Of a DNA stretch of 64,000 bases, positions 45,262-53,146 are shown one piece after another. How positions within the stretch are numbered: position 1 is the first letter of the stretch; each line of letters opens with the position of its first letter. The notes under the pieces are model-generated. The model ran no database searches. It was not told where the DNA came from and was given only the letters and a program-made list of their open reading frames with translations. This DNA comes from Erysipelotrichaceae bacterium (lineage in GTDB: Bacteria; Bacillota_I; Bacilli_A; Erysipelotrichales; Erysipelotrichaceae). Position numbers and translations under genes: made by a program. Location: positions 1 through 64,000 of the forward strand of contig JAFULN010000035.1 of NCBI GenBank assembly GCA_017473335.1, in the 5' to 3' direction.

Positions 45262-46641
45262 ATGATGTACAGTTCATTAAAATTTATTATATTTTCAATA
45301 GCGGTTGTTCTTGGATATTATCTGATTCCTAAAAGAGGTCGACCGTTTTTTATCATTTCAATAAATGCTTATTTCTGTGCTCTTTTAGGGATAAAGCATT
45401 TAGCTGTTCTATTTGGAAGCACACTTCTTTCGTATGTATGTGCGTTTTTGATTCAAAAATATCATTCAAGACGTTTAATGTATGTATCTATCGGGATGAT
45501 TGTTTTTGCTTTGTTCATGACTAAATTTGGTACTGTTTTTGGATTTGATTCAATACTAATTCCTGCGGGGTATTCTTTTTATGCTTTACAGATGATTTCT
45601 TTTTTGTATGATGTGCATTATGCTAAAATCAAATCTTTTTCTTTCATTGAATATGTACAATACATGACTTTTTTTCCGATTTTATTGCAAGGTCCAATCT
45701 GCAGGTTTGAATACATGCAGAAAGAATTTAAGAAGAATTCTTCTTTTCAATTTGAACGAGTTAAAGCGGGAGCTTTACTAGTACTTTTTGGGCTTTTTAA
45801 AAAACTAGTCATTGCAGATCGATTGAATCTTTTCGTTACGGATGTATTTAACCACTATGAAGACAAAAGTGGAGGAATTCTGTTGTGTGCAGTGCTATTC
45901 TATGCTTTTCAGCTATACTCCGATTTTTCAGGATGTACAGATATTTCTCGTGGGGTTAGTGAATGTCTTGATATAAAGCTTCCTTTAAATTTCAGAAATC
46001 CATACTTTTCACTGAGTATTAAAGAATTCTGGAATCGCTGGCATTTGTCATTGAGTTCTTGGTTAAAAGATTATGTATATATTCCTTTAGGTGGGAATCG
46101 AAAAGGGGTTCTTCGAAAATATTTGAATTTGTTGATCACCTTTTTTGTGAGTGGTTTGTGGCATGGAACAGGACTTCAATATCTAGTATGGGGATGTCTT
46201 CAGGCACTTGGACAGATTGCTGAGTCTATTGCAGAGCAGCATTTTTTATGGTTGAAAAATACAAGACATATAGGTGTGCGCCTAATTAAAAGAATATATG
46301 TTTCGGCGTTTGTATTAGGCTCATGGCTTGTTTTCAGAGCTCATGGTGTGAAGGCTGCTGTATTGATTGCGTTTAGAATCTGTACTAATTTCTTCAGCTT
46401 TTCAGGTTTGTATTCCTGTGGATTGGATCAAAAAGATTTTGTTTTATCTTTGATTTTGATTATCGGGCTAGTATGCTGTGACTTGATTCGTGAGAAAAAA
46501 AGTGAAGTACGTCAATGTATCAATCAATCGTCTTATTTTATTCAGTGCTGTGTATTTATGATTCTTATCTTTGGTATTCTTGTGTTTGGTATGTATGGCA
46601 GCGGATACAATGCTGCAGATTTTATCTATATGCAGTTTTAA
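45262..46641 (+). CDS. MBOAT O-acyltransferase
   Basis: Membrane-bound O-acyltransferase of the AlgI/DltB type, 459 aa, about eleven helices. FWNRWHLSLSSWLKDYVYIP and SGLWHGTGLQYLVWG, catalytic His at 301; PAGYSFYALQ and LQGPICRF earlier. Followed 9 nt after its stop by an SGNH-type partner, so it forms an O-acylation cassette separate from that at 16964-19612. The gene has no Shine-Dalgarno sequence and is probably translated from a leaderless transcript. Confidence 0.92.
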   Translation: MMYSSLKFIIFSIAVVLGYYLIPKRGRPFFIISINAYFCALLGIKHLAVLFGSTLLSYVCAFLIQKYHSRRLMYVSIGMIVFALFMTKFGTVFGFDSILIPAGYSFYALQMISFLYDVHYAKIKSFSFIEYVQYMTFFPILLQGPICRFEYMQKEFKKNSSFQFERVKAGALLVLFGLFKKLVIADRLNLFVTDVFNHYEDKSGGILLCAVLFYAFQLYSDFSGCTDISRGVSECLDIKLPLNFRNPYFSLSIKEFWNRWHLSLSSWLKDYVYIPLGGNRKGVLRKYLNLLITFFVSGLWHGTGLQYLVWGCLQALGQIAESIAEQHFLWLKNTRHIGVRLIKRIYVSAFVLGSWLVFRAHGVKAAVLIAFRICTNFFSFSGLYSCGLDQKDFVLSLILIIGLVCCDLIREKKSEVRQCINQSSYFIQCCVFMILIFGILVFGMYGSGYNAADFIYMQF

Positions 46642-46650
46642 GGAGTTGTC

Positions 46651-47583
46651 ATGAAAAAAAATATAAAAACAATAGGAGTATTTCTTTTATCTTTCTTTTT
46701 GTTTCTTGGGGCATATTCGTTTGTTAATCATGCATTGCTTCGAAAAACAAAATATGGGGATTGGAATTATTTAGTGAAAATAGGGAATTTTGATTTACTT
46801 GAAAAGGACTCACTAGATGTTGTTATACTGGGATCCTCACATGCATACTGTTCAATTGATAATCTTTTGTTAGAACAAAAATATGACATACAAGCTTATA
46901 CACTTGCTACACAGCAGCAATCGGTTAAATTAAATTATTATTTTTTTAAGGAAATGTTGAAAACACAGTCACCTAAAAAGGTTATCGTTGAGTTGTTTAT
47001 GATTGGAAGAGTTCATGGCTATCAGAGTGATGATATTCTTCACGATGCGATTGATGTATTACCGTGGTCTTTTAATAAAATTCAGATGATCGAAGATGCA
47101 GTTCCAGATGATAAGAAAATGGAGCACTATTTTCCAATCATTAAATATCATACACGCTGGAAAGAACTGACACTGGATGATTTTAGTTATGATTATAAAA
47201 AATGGGAAGATAAGGAACGTGGCTTTGTACGCTTGAAACAGGTGTATCCAACTGAACTAGATTTATCTCTTCCATTTGGAAGTGTTAGAGAAATCAGTGA
47301 GGAAGATCTTGAGTATCTTGGTAAAATTGAAAAACTTGCTGAGGAACATAACATTGAGCTGATTTATCTGTATGCACCGTATCCAATGGATGGAAACGCA
47401 GTTGACTATGCTTATACAATTGAACTTTATGCAAAAGAAAAGGGAATTACATATATCAATGGATATAAACTTTTATCTGAGTTAAAGTATGATGGTAATA
47501 CTGATTTTTGTGATGAATATGGTCATTTGAATGAAAGTGGAGCGATTAAACTGACGCATTATTTATCAGATTATCTTAAATAA
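46651..47583 (+). CDS. SGNH-like O-acylation partner
   Basis: 310 aa. One N-terminal helix (about 7-27), then an extracytoplasmic SGNH-hydrolase-like domain. The serine lies in ILGSSHAYCSID (about residue 62-65) and the Asp/His pair in CDEYGHLNESG near the end. Such proteins place acyl groups delivered by the MBOAT onto polysaccharide. AAGGAG ribosome site, same transcript as the MBOAT. Family name not assigned; similar in plan to the protein at 53147. Confidence 0.8.
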   Translation: MKKNIKTIGVFLLSFFLFLGAYSFVNHALLRKTKYGDWNYLVKIGNFDLLEKDSLDVVILGSSHAYCSIDNLLLEQKYDIQAYTLATQQQSVKLNYYFFKEMLKTQSPKKVIVELFMIGRVHGYQSDDILHDAIDVLPWSFNKIQMIEDAVPDDKKMEHYFPIIKYHTRWKELTLDDFSYDYKKWEDKERGFVRLKQVYPTELDLSLPFGSVREISEEDLEYLGKIEKLAEEHNIELIYLYAPYPMDGNAVDYAYTIELYAKEKGITYINGYKLLSELKYDGNTDFCDEYGHLNESGAIKLTHYLSDYLK

Positions 47584-47590
47584 ATAAAGA

Positions 47591-47619
47591 TTGAATCTGT
47601 TTATATGCAGGTTTATAAT
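47591..47619 (+). promoter_or_regulatory. Promoter for pduL
   Basis: TTGAAT at 47591-47596, a 17-bp spacer, TATAAT at 47614-47619. Leader of about 24 nt. Confidence 0.75.
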
Positions 47620-47649
47620 AAATACGAAGGTATAAAGGAGATTATAGAA

Positions 47650-48222
47650 ATGAAAGAAAAAATTTTAGTTGAAGTATCTGCTCGTCATATCCATTTGAGT
47701 GCTGCTGATTTGGCTGCTTTGTTTGGTGAAGGACATCAGCTGACTGTTAAAAAGGAACTGAGCCAGCCTGGACAGTATGCATGTGAAGAAAAGGTGACTT
47801 TAAGAGGCCCTAAGGGTGAAATGAAATTGTCTGTTTTAGGACCAACTCGTAAGGAAACTCAGGTTGAACTTTCTTTAACCGATGCTCGTACACTGGGTGT
47901 AAAAGCTGCAGTTCGTGAATCAGGGGATATCGATGGTACTGCTGGAATTACATTAGTTGGACCATGTGGTGAAGTTGTACTTGAAAAGGGTGTTATCGCT
48001 GCTAAGCGTCACATTCATATGACAAAGAAAGATGCTGAATATTATGGTGTTGAAAATGGGCAGATTGTTGGTGTGAAGGTTGAAACTGATGGACGCTCAC
48101 TTGTATTTGGAGATACAGTTGTACGTGTTTCTGACAGCTATGCACTGGCTATGCACATTGATACAGATGAATCCAATGCTGCAGGCATTGCAGGGTCAGC
48201 ACAGGGAGAACTGGTACTGTAA
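47650..48222 (+). CDS. pduL: Phosphate propanoyl/acetyltransferase PduL
   Basis: PduL-type phosphotransacylase, which interconverts acyl-CoA and acyl-phosphate for fermentation and ATP formation in the cytoplasm. The two halves of the duplicated barrel each carry a zinc-binding SARHIHLS (His 13, 15) or KRHIHMT motif, and LGPTRKETQVELS lies in the middle. 190 aa, normal for a free, non-microcompartment form: there is no N-terminal encapsulation peptide and no shell genes nearby. The start is ATG 47650, 9 nt after AAGGAG. It has its own promoter and terminator and looks like a metabolic gene caught in the envelope cluster. It could serve acetate metabolism. Confidence 0.93.
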   Translation: MKEKILVEVSARHIHLSAADLAALFGEGHQLTVKKELSQPGQYACEEKVTLRGPKGEMKLSVLGPTRKETQVELSLTDARTLGVKAAVRESGDIDGTAGITLVGPCGEVVLEKGVIAAKRHIHMTKKDAEYYGVENGQIVGVKVETDGRSLVFGDTVVRVSDSYALAMHIDTDESNAAGIAGSAQGELVL

Positions 48223-48231
48223 GATTTTAAA

Positions 48232-48260
48232 AACAGATTCGAATGAATCTGTTTTTTTTT
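48232..48260 (+). terminator. Rho-independent terminator
   Basis: Nine-base stem AACAGATTC / GAATCTGTT, 4-nt loop, nine or more T. Confidence 0.9.
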
Positions 48261-48269
48261 ATTTTCTTT

Positions 48270-48278
48270 TGATACAAT
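48270..48278 (+). promoter_or_regulatory. Extended -10 promoter giving a probable leaderless mRNA
   Basis: TGATACAAT. Its expected start point, 7 nt on, coincides with the ATG at 48285. No ribosome site lies between. Same arrangement as at 45247. Confidence 0.55.
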
Positions 48279-48284
48279 AAAGAT

Positions 48285-49418
48285 ATGAAAAAGAAAATAT
48301 TGTTTGTAAATGATGAGATGGTTGTTGGTGGTGTTAGTAAGGTTCTTAATAATCTTTTGCGCCATATGGACCGTGAAAAATATGAAATGCATCTTTTAGT
48401 GCTGCATAAGCATGGAGAAATGCTGAAGGATATTCCTGAAGATATCAAAGTGATAGAAGGAACATCTTTTTTTGACGTTTGTGATATACCAGTTAAAGAT
48501 TGTATAAAGAGTGGGAAGTTTTTAAAGAAATTGTTTTTCTTTCTTTCTTTGAAAACAGGGCTGATTGAACATCGTATTCGTCATGAAAGAAAGAAGATGC
48601 AGCTGATTGATTATGATGCAGAGATTGCGTTTAAAGAGGGAATATGCAGTGTTTTTACTGCATGTGGCAATACACCAAGAAAAGTCAATTGGATTCATGC
48701 TGATTACAAAGTAAAGAACTATGCAGAGAACTATGTCTGGGCTATGAAAAAGTTTCTGAAGCGCTTTGACGCACATGTGGCTGTATCTAATGTGGCGGCA
48801 AATAGTTTTAAAGAAATCTTTGAATTGCCTGAGGTGAAAACGATTCATAATTTGATGCAAGTTAATCAGATTATTGAACGATCAAATGAGCAGTTTGAAC
48901 GCAGACATAAAGAATTTACTTTTGTTTGTGTGGGACGTCTTCATCCTCAAAAAAGTTACGATCGTCTTTTGAATGCAGTGGCTTCATTGAATGCGGAAGG
49001 TTTCAAATTTCATGTGGATGTTCTGGGAGATGGCCCTGATAAAGAATTGCTTTTCAAACAGAAAGAGGATTTGAATATACATAATGTTCATTTTCTTGGA
49101 AATCAGGCTAATCCTTATCCTTTTATTAAGCATTCAGATGCACTTTTACTGACGTCGATTTATGAAGGCCTTCCTACTGTGGTGTTTGAAGCTTTGATTC
49201 TACATACACCTGTTTTAACTACAAAAGTTGCTGGTGTTGATGAACAACTTGACTTTGGTGGAGGTATGATTGTTGAAAATACTCCGGAGGGTATTGTTGA
49301 GGGTATGAAAATATTTTTAGAAGATAATTCTATACTAACTAAATACCAGGAAGATTTGAAGTGTTATACCTATGATAACAGGAAAATTTTAGATAGAATT
49401 AATGATTTACTGAACTAA
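48285..49418 (+). CDS. GT4 glycosyltransferase
   Basis: GT-B enzyme, family 4. N-terminal ILFVNDEMVVGGVSKVL (acceptor domain glycine loop), C-terminal FVCVGRLHPQKSYDRLL and TSIYEGLPTVVFEAL (nucleotide-sugar site), and GGGMIVENTPEG near the end. 377 aa. Stands alone between two terminators with its own promoter. Probably modifies a lipid-linked sugar, or adds a side residue to the envelope polymer. No Shine-Dalgarno sequence upstream of the ATG. Confidence 0.9.
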   Translation: MKKKILFVNDEMVVGGVSKVLNNLLRHMDREKYEMHLLVLHKHGEMLKDIPEDIKVIEGTSFFDVCDIPVKDCIKSGKFLKKLFFFLSLKTGLIEHRIRHERKKMQLIDYDAEIAFKEGICSVFTACGNTPRKVNWIHADYKVKNYAENYVWAMKKFLKRFDAHVAVSNVAANSFKEIFELPEVKTIHNLMQVNQIIERSNEQFERRHKEFTFVCVGRLHPQKSYDRLLNAVASLNAEGFKFHVDVLGDGPDKELLFKQKEDLNIHNVHFLGNQANPYPFIKHSDALLLTSIYEGLPTVVFEALILHTPVLTTKVAGVDEQLDFGGGMIVENTPEGIVEGMKIFLEDNSILTKYQEDLKCYTYDNRKILDRINDLLN

Positions 49419-49447
49419 TGCCCATCAATAAGATGGGCATTTGGTTG
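49417..49447 (+). terminator. Rho-independent terminator
   Basis: Stem ATGCCCATC / GATGGGCAT with a 5-nt loop and a short T-rich tail (TTTGGTTG). It overlaps the stop codon of the GT4 gene. Confidence 0.75.
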
Positions 49448-49481
49448 TTCAGAAAAATTTCACATCTAAATAAAGAAAATA

Positions 49482-49490
49482 TGATATAAT
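49482..49490 (+). promoter_or_regulatory. Extended -10 promoter element
   Basis: TGATATAAT about 26 nt before the GH9 gene; the -35 is poor. Confidence 0.6.
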
Positions 49491-49516
49491 CACGTTCTAC
49501 AATAAAGGAGAAATCT

Positions 49517-51649
49517 ATGTTTCAAAGGATATGTATAATACTTTGTCTTATTCTTGCAGGATGTACCATTCAAAATGAAGAAAACAAGGGTGCTGCTTTA
49601 ATTCCTTACCAGATTAAATATGAAAAACCTTTTCCTGTCATGTTGGAAAACATCAGTTATTCTCAGAAAAATTCATCTTTCAATTCCGTGTTGAATACAA
49701 GCTTCGATTCAATTGAAATGGCTATCTCAGACGAATTAAAAAAACAAGTCATGGATATTTGGGATTGGAATGATGTATCTAGACAGATTGTTTTTACAAC
49801 TTATGGCATGCCTTTTTATGAAGGTCAGTCTTATCGTATGTCGATGGATGTTTCAAGTACGATTGCAGATACTGTAACTGTTATTTTTGATGATTATACC
49901 GACGTTTTTTATGAGAAGTCATTTAGTATTTCTGAAGAAACTAGAAAGATTCAGATTGACTATACTCATTCAGGATTGAATCTGGACGATTGTGAAATTA
50001 AGATTCTTTTTTCAAAGCAAAATCAGTTATTAAGCGGTCAGATTATACTGGAAGACTTGTCAATGGTGCGTACTAATGGAATTGATTATGGTGTGAAAAT
50101 CAATCAGGTAGGATATTTGCCGCAATCACAGAAACTTGCTGTTTTCAGATATAATTCAGGAGACTGGTTTGATGTGATTAATACTCAAACGAATGAGGTA
50201 GTATATACTGGTCGTATTGTTGGCAGAACAGATAATACAGATACAGGTGAAATAAACTATTATGGTGATTTTTCAAGTGTAAATCAAGAAGGTAGTTATC
50301 GTATTGAAAGTCAGTTTGGTGGTCAATCCTATGAGTTTGTCATTAAAGAAAATCTGTATGAAGAATTACTGAAAGACAGCTTGAAGATGATTACAATTCA
50401 GCGCTGTGGAACTTCTCTTTCTAAAGAAATAGCAGGAGATTTTTCTCATGACTTTTGCCATAATACAATGGCAAAAGCTTACAGTTTATGGGAAGATTTT
50501 GATGTTTCAGGAGGCTGGCATGATGCTGGCGATTATGGAAGATACACATTGACTGCAGTAAAAACCATGAACGATTTGATGCTTGCATACTATGTATATC
50601 CTGAAAGTTTTACGGATTGTATGAATTTACCAGAAAGCGGAAATGGAATTCCTGATATTTTGGATGAAGCAAAAGTAGGACTTGACTGGCTAAAGAAAAT
50701 GCAAGCTCCATGGGGATCAGTTTATACTGCAGCTGTAACTACACAGTTTGCTGATTTTGTCACTCCAGATCAAGATGAACAGCAAATGTGGATTTTAGAT
50801 GAGGAAAATACGTCGACTGCTGCAGCGGCGGGTGCATTTGCGATGGGGGCAATTGTTTTTGAAAGCTGGGATAACCAGGCAGCTCAGCAATATTTGGACT
50901 GTGCTATTAGAGCGTATGATAATGCTTTAAACTCTCGCATGACAAAAGATAAGCGTAATCCAGAGGAAATCAGTGCAGGAGACTATGCCAATAGTTCTGA
51001 TGATGATGAGATTTATTTTGCATCTGCTATGTTGTATGCAGCAACGCATGATGAGAAGTATTTGGATCAAATCAAAGAATCAGTTAATTCAAAACAAGGA
51101 TTAACAGGACTTTCTTATAGCGACTTTGGAGGCTATGGGAGTTATTATCTTTTAAAAGACGAACAATTTCAAAAGACAAGAATCTATCCGGATTTATATA
51201 ATTACATGATGGAGTATTCTATGAATTTGGTATGGGACAATGTGAATGATGGATATCACCTAACGATAGAAAGCTATCATTGGGGCGCCAATATGGATGT
51301 TTCAAACAATGCGATGATGATGCTTTTGTTAAATGATGTACAGCCTTCAGCAGATTTGATAGATGCTGCTTTTGAACAGTTATGTTATCTTCTTGGGAAA
51401 AACAGTTTGAATATGTCGTTTGTGACTGGGTATGGGACAGTTTATCCAAAAGCAATTCACCATAGACCTGCTATAGTTCATCAGGTTCAGATGAGTGGGG
51501 CTTTGGTTGGCGGACCTGATGGAAGTCTTGATTCAAATCTTCCACCAGCAAAAAAGTATTGGGATGATTCGCAGTCTTTTACGACTAATGAGGTTGCGAT
51601 TTATTACAATTCTCCACTGGTCTTTGTGTTATCGGCATTTAAAAAGTGA
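49517..51649 (+). CDS. GH9-family glycoside hydrolase lipoprotein
   Basis: Predicted surface lipoprotein (LILAGC, lipid Cys 16), 710 aa. After a beta-rich domain (about 55-190, possibly carbohydrate binding) comes a cellulase N-terminal Ig-like domain (KINQVGYLPQSQ, about 193-280). The GH9 (alpha/alpha)6 barrel follows with GGWHDAGDYGRY (Asp 336, 339 as base), GNGIPDILDEAK, the late HHRPA block and TNEVAIYYNSPLVF with the acid Glu 692. GH9 enzymes cleave beta-glucans by inversion. Placed beside O-acylation genes, it may trim or release the organism's own surface glycan rather than digest cellulose; that is inference. Has its own promoter and terminator. Confidence 0.9.
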   Translation: MFQRICIILCLILAGCTIQNEENKGAALIPYQIKYEKPFPVMLENISYSQKNSSFNSVLNTSFDSIEMAISDELKKQVMDIWDWNDVSRQIVFTTYGMPFYEGQSYRMSMDVSSTIADTVTVIFDDYTDVFYEKSFSISEETRKIQIDYTHSGLNLDDCEIKILFSKQNQLLSGQIILEDLSMVRTNGIDYGVKINQVGYLPQSQKLAVFRYNSGDWFDVINTQTNEVVYTGRIVGRTDNTDTGEINYYGDFSSVNQEGSYRIESQFGGQSYEFVIKENLYEELLKDSLKMITIQRCGTSLSKEIAGDFSHDFCHNTMAKAYSLWEDFDVSGGWHDAGDYGRYTLTAVKTMNDLMLAYYVYPESFTDCMNLPESGNGIPDILDEAKVGLDWLKKMQAPWGSVYTAAVTTQFADFVTPDQDEQQMWILDEENTSTAAAAGAFAMGAIVFESWDNQAAQQYLDCAIRAYDNALNSRMTKDKRNPEEISAGDYANSSDDDEIYFASAMLYAATHDEKYLDQIKESVNSKQGLTGLSYSDFGGYGSYYLLKDEQFQKTRIYPDLYNYMMEYSMNLVWDNVNDGYHLTIESYHWGANMDVSNNAMMMLLLNDVQPSADLIDAAFEQLCYLLGKNSLNMSFVTGYGTVYPKAIHHRPAIVHQVQMSGALVGGPDGSLDSNLPPAKKYWDDSQSFTTNEVAIYYNSPLVFVLSAFKK

Positions 51650-51652
51650 AAT

Positions 51653-51683
51653 AGGACAACTCTTTAGAGAGTTGTCCTTTGTT
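51653..51683 (+). terminator. Rho-independent terminator
   Basis: Eleven-base stem AGGACAACTCT / AGAGTTGTCCT, 4-nt loop, then TTGTTG. Confidence 0.8.
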
Positions 51684-51707
51684 GTAGAATTGTGTCTTTG
51701 GATAAGG

Positions 51708-51713
51708 TATAAT
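51708..51713 (+). promoter_or_regulatory. -10 element before the third MBOAT gene
   Basis: TATAAT, 18 nt before the ATG. No clear -35 at 17 bp and no TGn extension. Confidence 0.45.
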
Positions 51714-51730
51714 TAATTCAGGTGATTGAT

Positions 51731-53134
51731 ATGAACTTGACATCATTTTCATTTATCAGCTTTTTGTTGGTGGCTGTAATAATTTATTATCTGCTGCCTT
51801 TTTCATATTGGAAAAGAATTATCCTGTTGTCTGCAGGACTTGTTTTTTATACGAGCTTTTGTCCTTTGGATTTAGTATATTTGTTTGCAGTTACTTTTTA
51901 TTCATATACTATGTGTTTTTTACTTGAAGAGAAAAAAAGCAGCTTTCTGTTGGCTGCATCTATTATTCCAATGATCTTAGGTCTTTGTTTTTATAAATAT
52001 GCTGGATTATTTCAGGTGTTTGAGCATATGAGCTTGGCTGCTCCATTAGGGATTTCATTTTTCACCTTTAAAGTTATTAGCTATTTAGTGGATGTGTATC
52101 AAGGCAGATGTGAAATTGAACGCAGTTTTTTAAGTTATTTTTTGTATGTTTCTTTTTTTCCACAGATTAGCTCAGGACCGATTCAGCGACCAGATTCTTT
52201 TTTCAAGCAGTTGAATACGAATAAAAAGATGAATCATCAAATGATGCGTCATGGTTTTCATTTAGTTCTATTTGGTTTCTTTGAAAAAGTAGTGATTGCG
52301 GATAGGTTATACTTAGTCGTTGATCATTGTTTCTCTGATATGTCTTTATGGAACCCATCCATTGTTATGATAGGGTGTATAGCTTATTCGTTTCAGATTT
52401 ATGCAGATTTTGATGCTTATTCTAATCTTGCGATTGGGATAGGGGAGTTATTTGGAATATCGTGTGAAAGAAATTTTCATGCACCATATATGGCGAGAAA
52501 TATTAAAGAATTTTGGAGCAGATGGCATATTTCACTGAGTTCTTGGCTTAAAGATTATATTTATTTGCCTTTAGGTGGAAGCAAAAAAGGGTTTAGCAGA
52601 AAAATTCTAAATATTCTAGCTGTTTTTCTTGTTTCTGGTCTTTGGCATGGATCAACATGGAACTTTCTTTTATGGGGATTGTTGAATGGCTTGTTTCGTA
52701 TTCTCTATGATGTGTTTGAACGTTTTATCTTTTCGAAAATTCGCATTACATTTAAACCATTTAAATGGATGATTTCTTTGCTGGGGATTGCTTTGAATTT
52801 TGTTCTTGTAACATGTTTATGGATTTTCTTTAGATGCAATTCATTGATTGAGATTCAAATGATTTATTCTTATTTACAGCAAATTGATTTCAGTGCATTT
52901 CAGTTCGCTGTTCCAGAGCTGGAAAACTCTGAACTCATGATAACTGCTCTGATGACACTTCTTCTTGTCATATGCGATGTTTTGAGGAATATAGGATTTA
53001 CGATGCATCATTTTGGTAAACTGTTTTTTCCTATTCGATGGCTGACGTATGCTGCAATTCTTGTTTTGGGGATTATCTTTGCGGTATATGGGTCTGGATA
53101 TGATCCGTCAAAGTTTATATATATTCAGTTTTAA
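51731..53134 (+). CDS. MBOAT O-acyltransferase
   Basis: Third AlgI/DltB-type acyltransferase of the window, 467 aa. PLGISFFTFKVISYLVDVYQ is partly visible, FWSRWHISLSSWLKDYIYLP, then SGLWHGSTWNFLLWG with catalytic His 306. About eleven helices. The start is ATG 51731, with AGGTGAT 5 nt before it; the GTG at 51722 lies inside that ribosome site. An SGNH-type partner starts 13 nt after it. A third O-acylation cassette with its own transcript. Confidence 0.92.
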   Translation: MNLTSFSFISFLLVAVIIYYLLPFSYWKRIILLSAGLVFYTSFCPLDLVYLFAVTFYSYTMCFLLEEKKSSFLLAASIIPMILGLCFYKYAGLFQVFEHMSLAAPLGISFFTFKVISYLVDVYQGRCEIERSFLSYFLYVSFFPQISSGPIQRPDSFFKQLNTNKKMNHQMMRHGFHLVLFGFFEKVVIADRLYLVVDHCFSDMSLWNPSIVMIGCIAYSFQIYADFDAYSNLAIGIGELFGISCERNFHAPYMARNIKEFWSRWHISLSSWLKDYIYLPLGGSKKGFSRKILNILAVFLVSGLWHGSTWNFLLWGLLNGLFRILYDVFERFIFSKIRITFKPFKWMISLLGIALNFVLVTCLWIFFRCNSLIEIQMIYSYLQQIDFSAFQFAVPELENSELMITALMTLLLVICDVLRNIGFTMHHFGKLFFPIRWLTYAAILVLGIIFAVYGSGYDPSKFIYIQF

Positions 53135-53146
53135 GGAGGAAATACG

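Noticed and set aside
47650-48222. pduL as part of a bacterial microcompartment
   Set aside because: No shell proteins, no signature enzymes and no encapsulation peptide near or in the gene.
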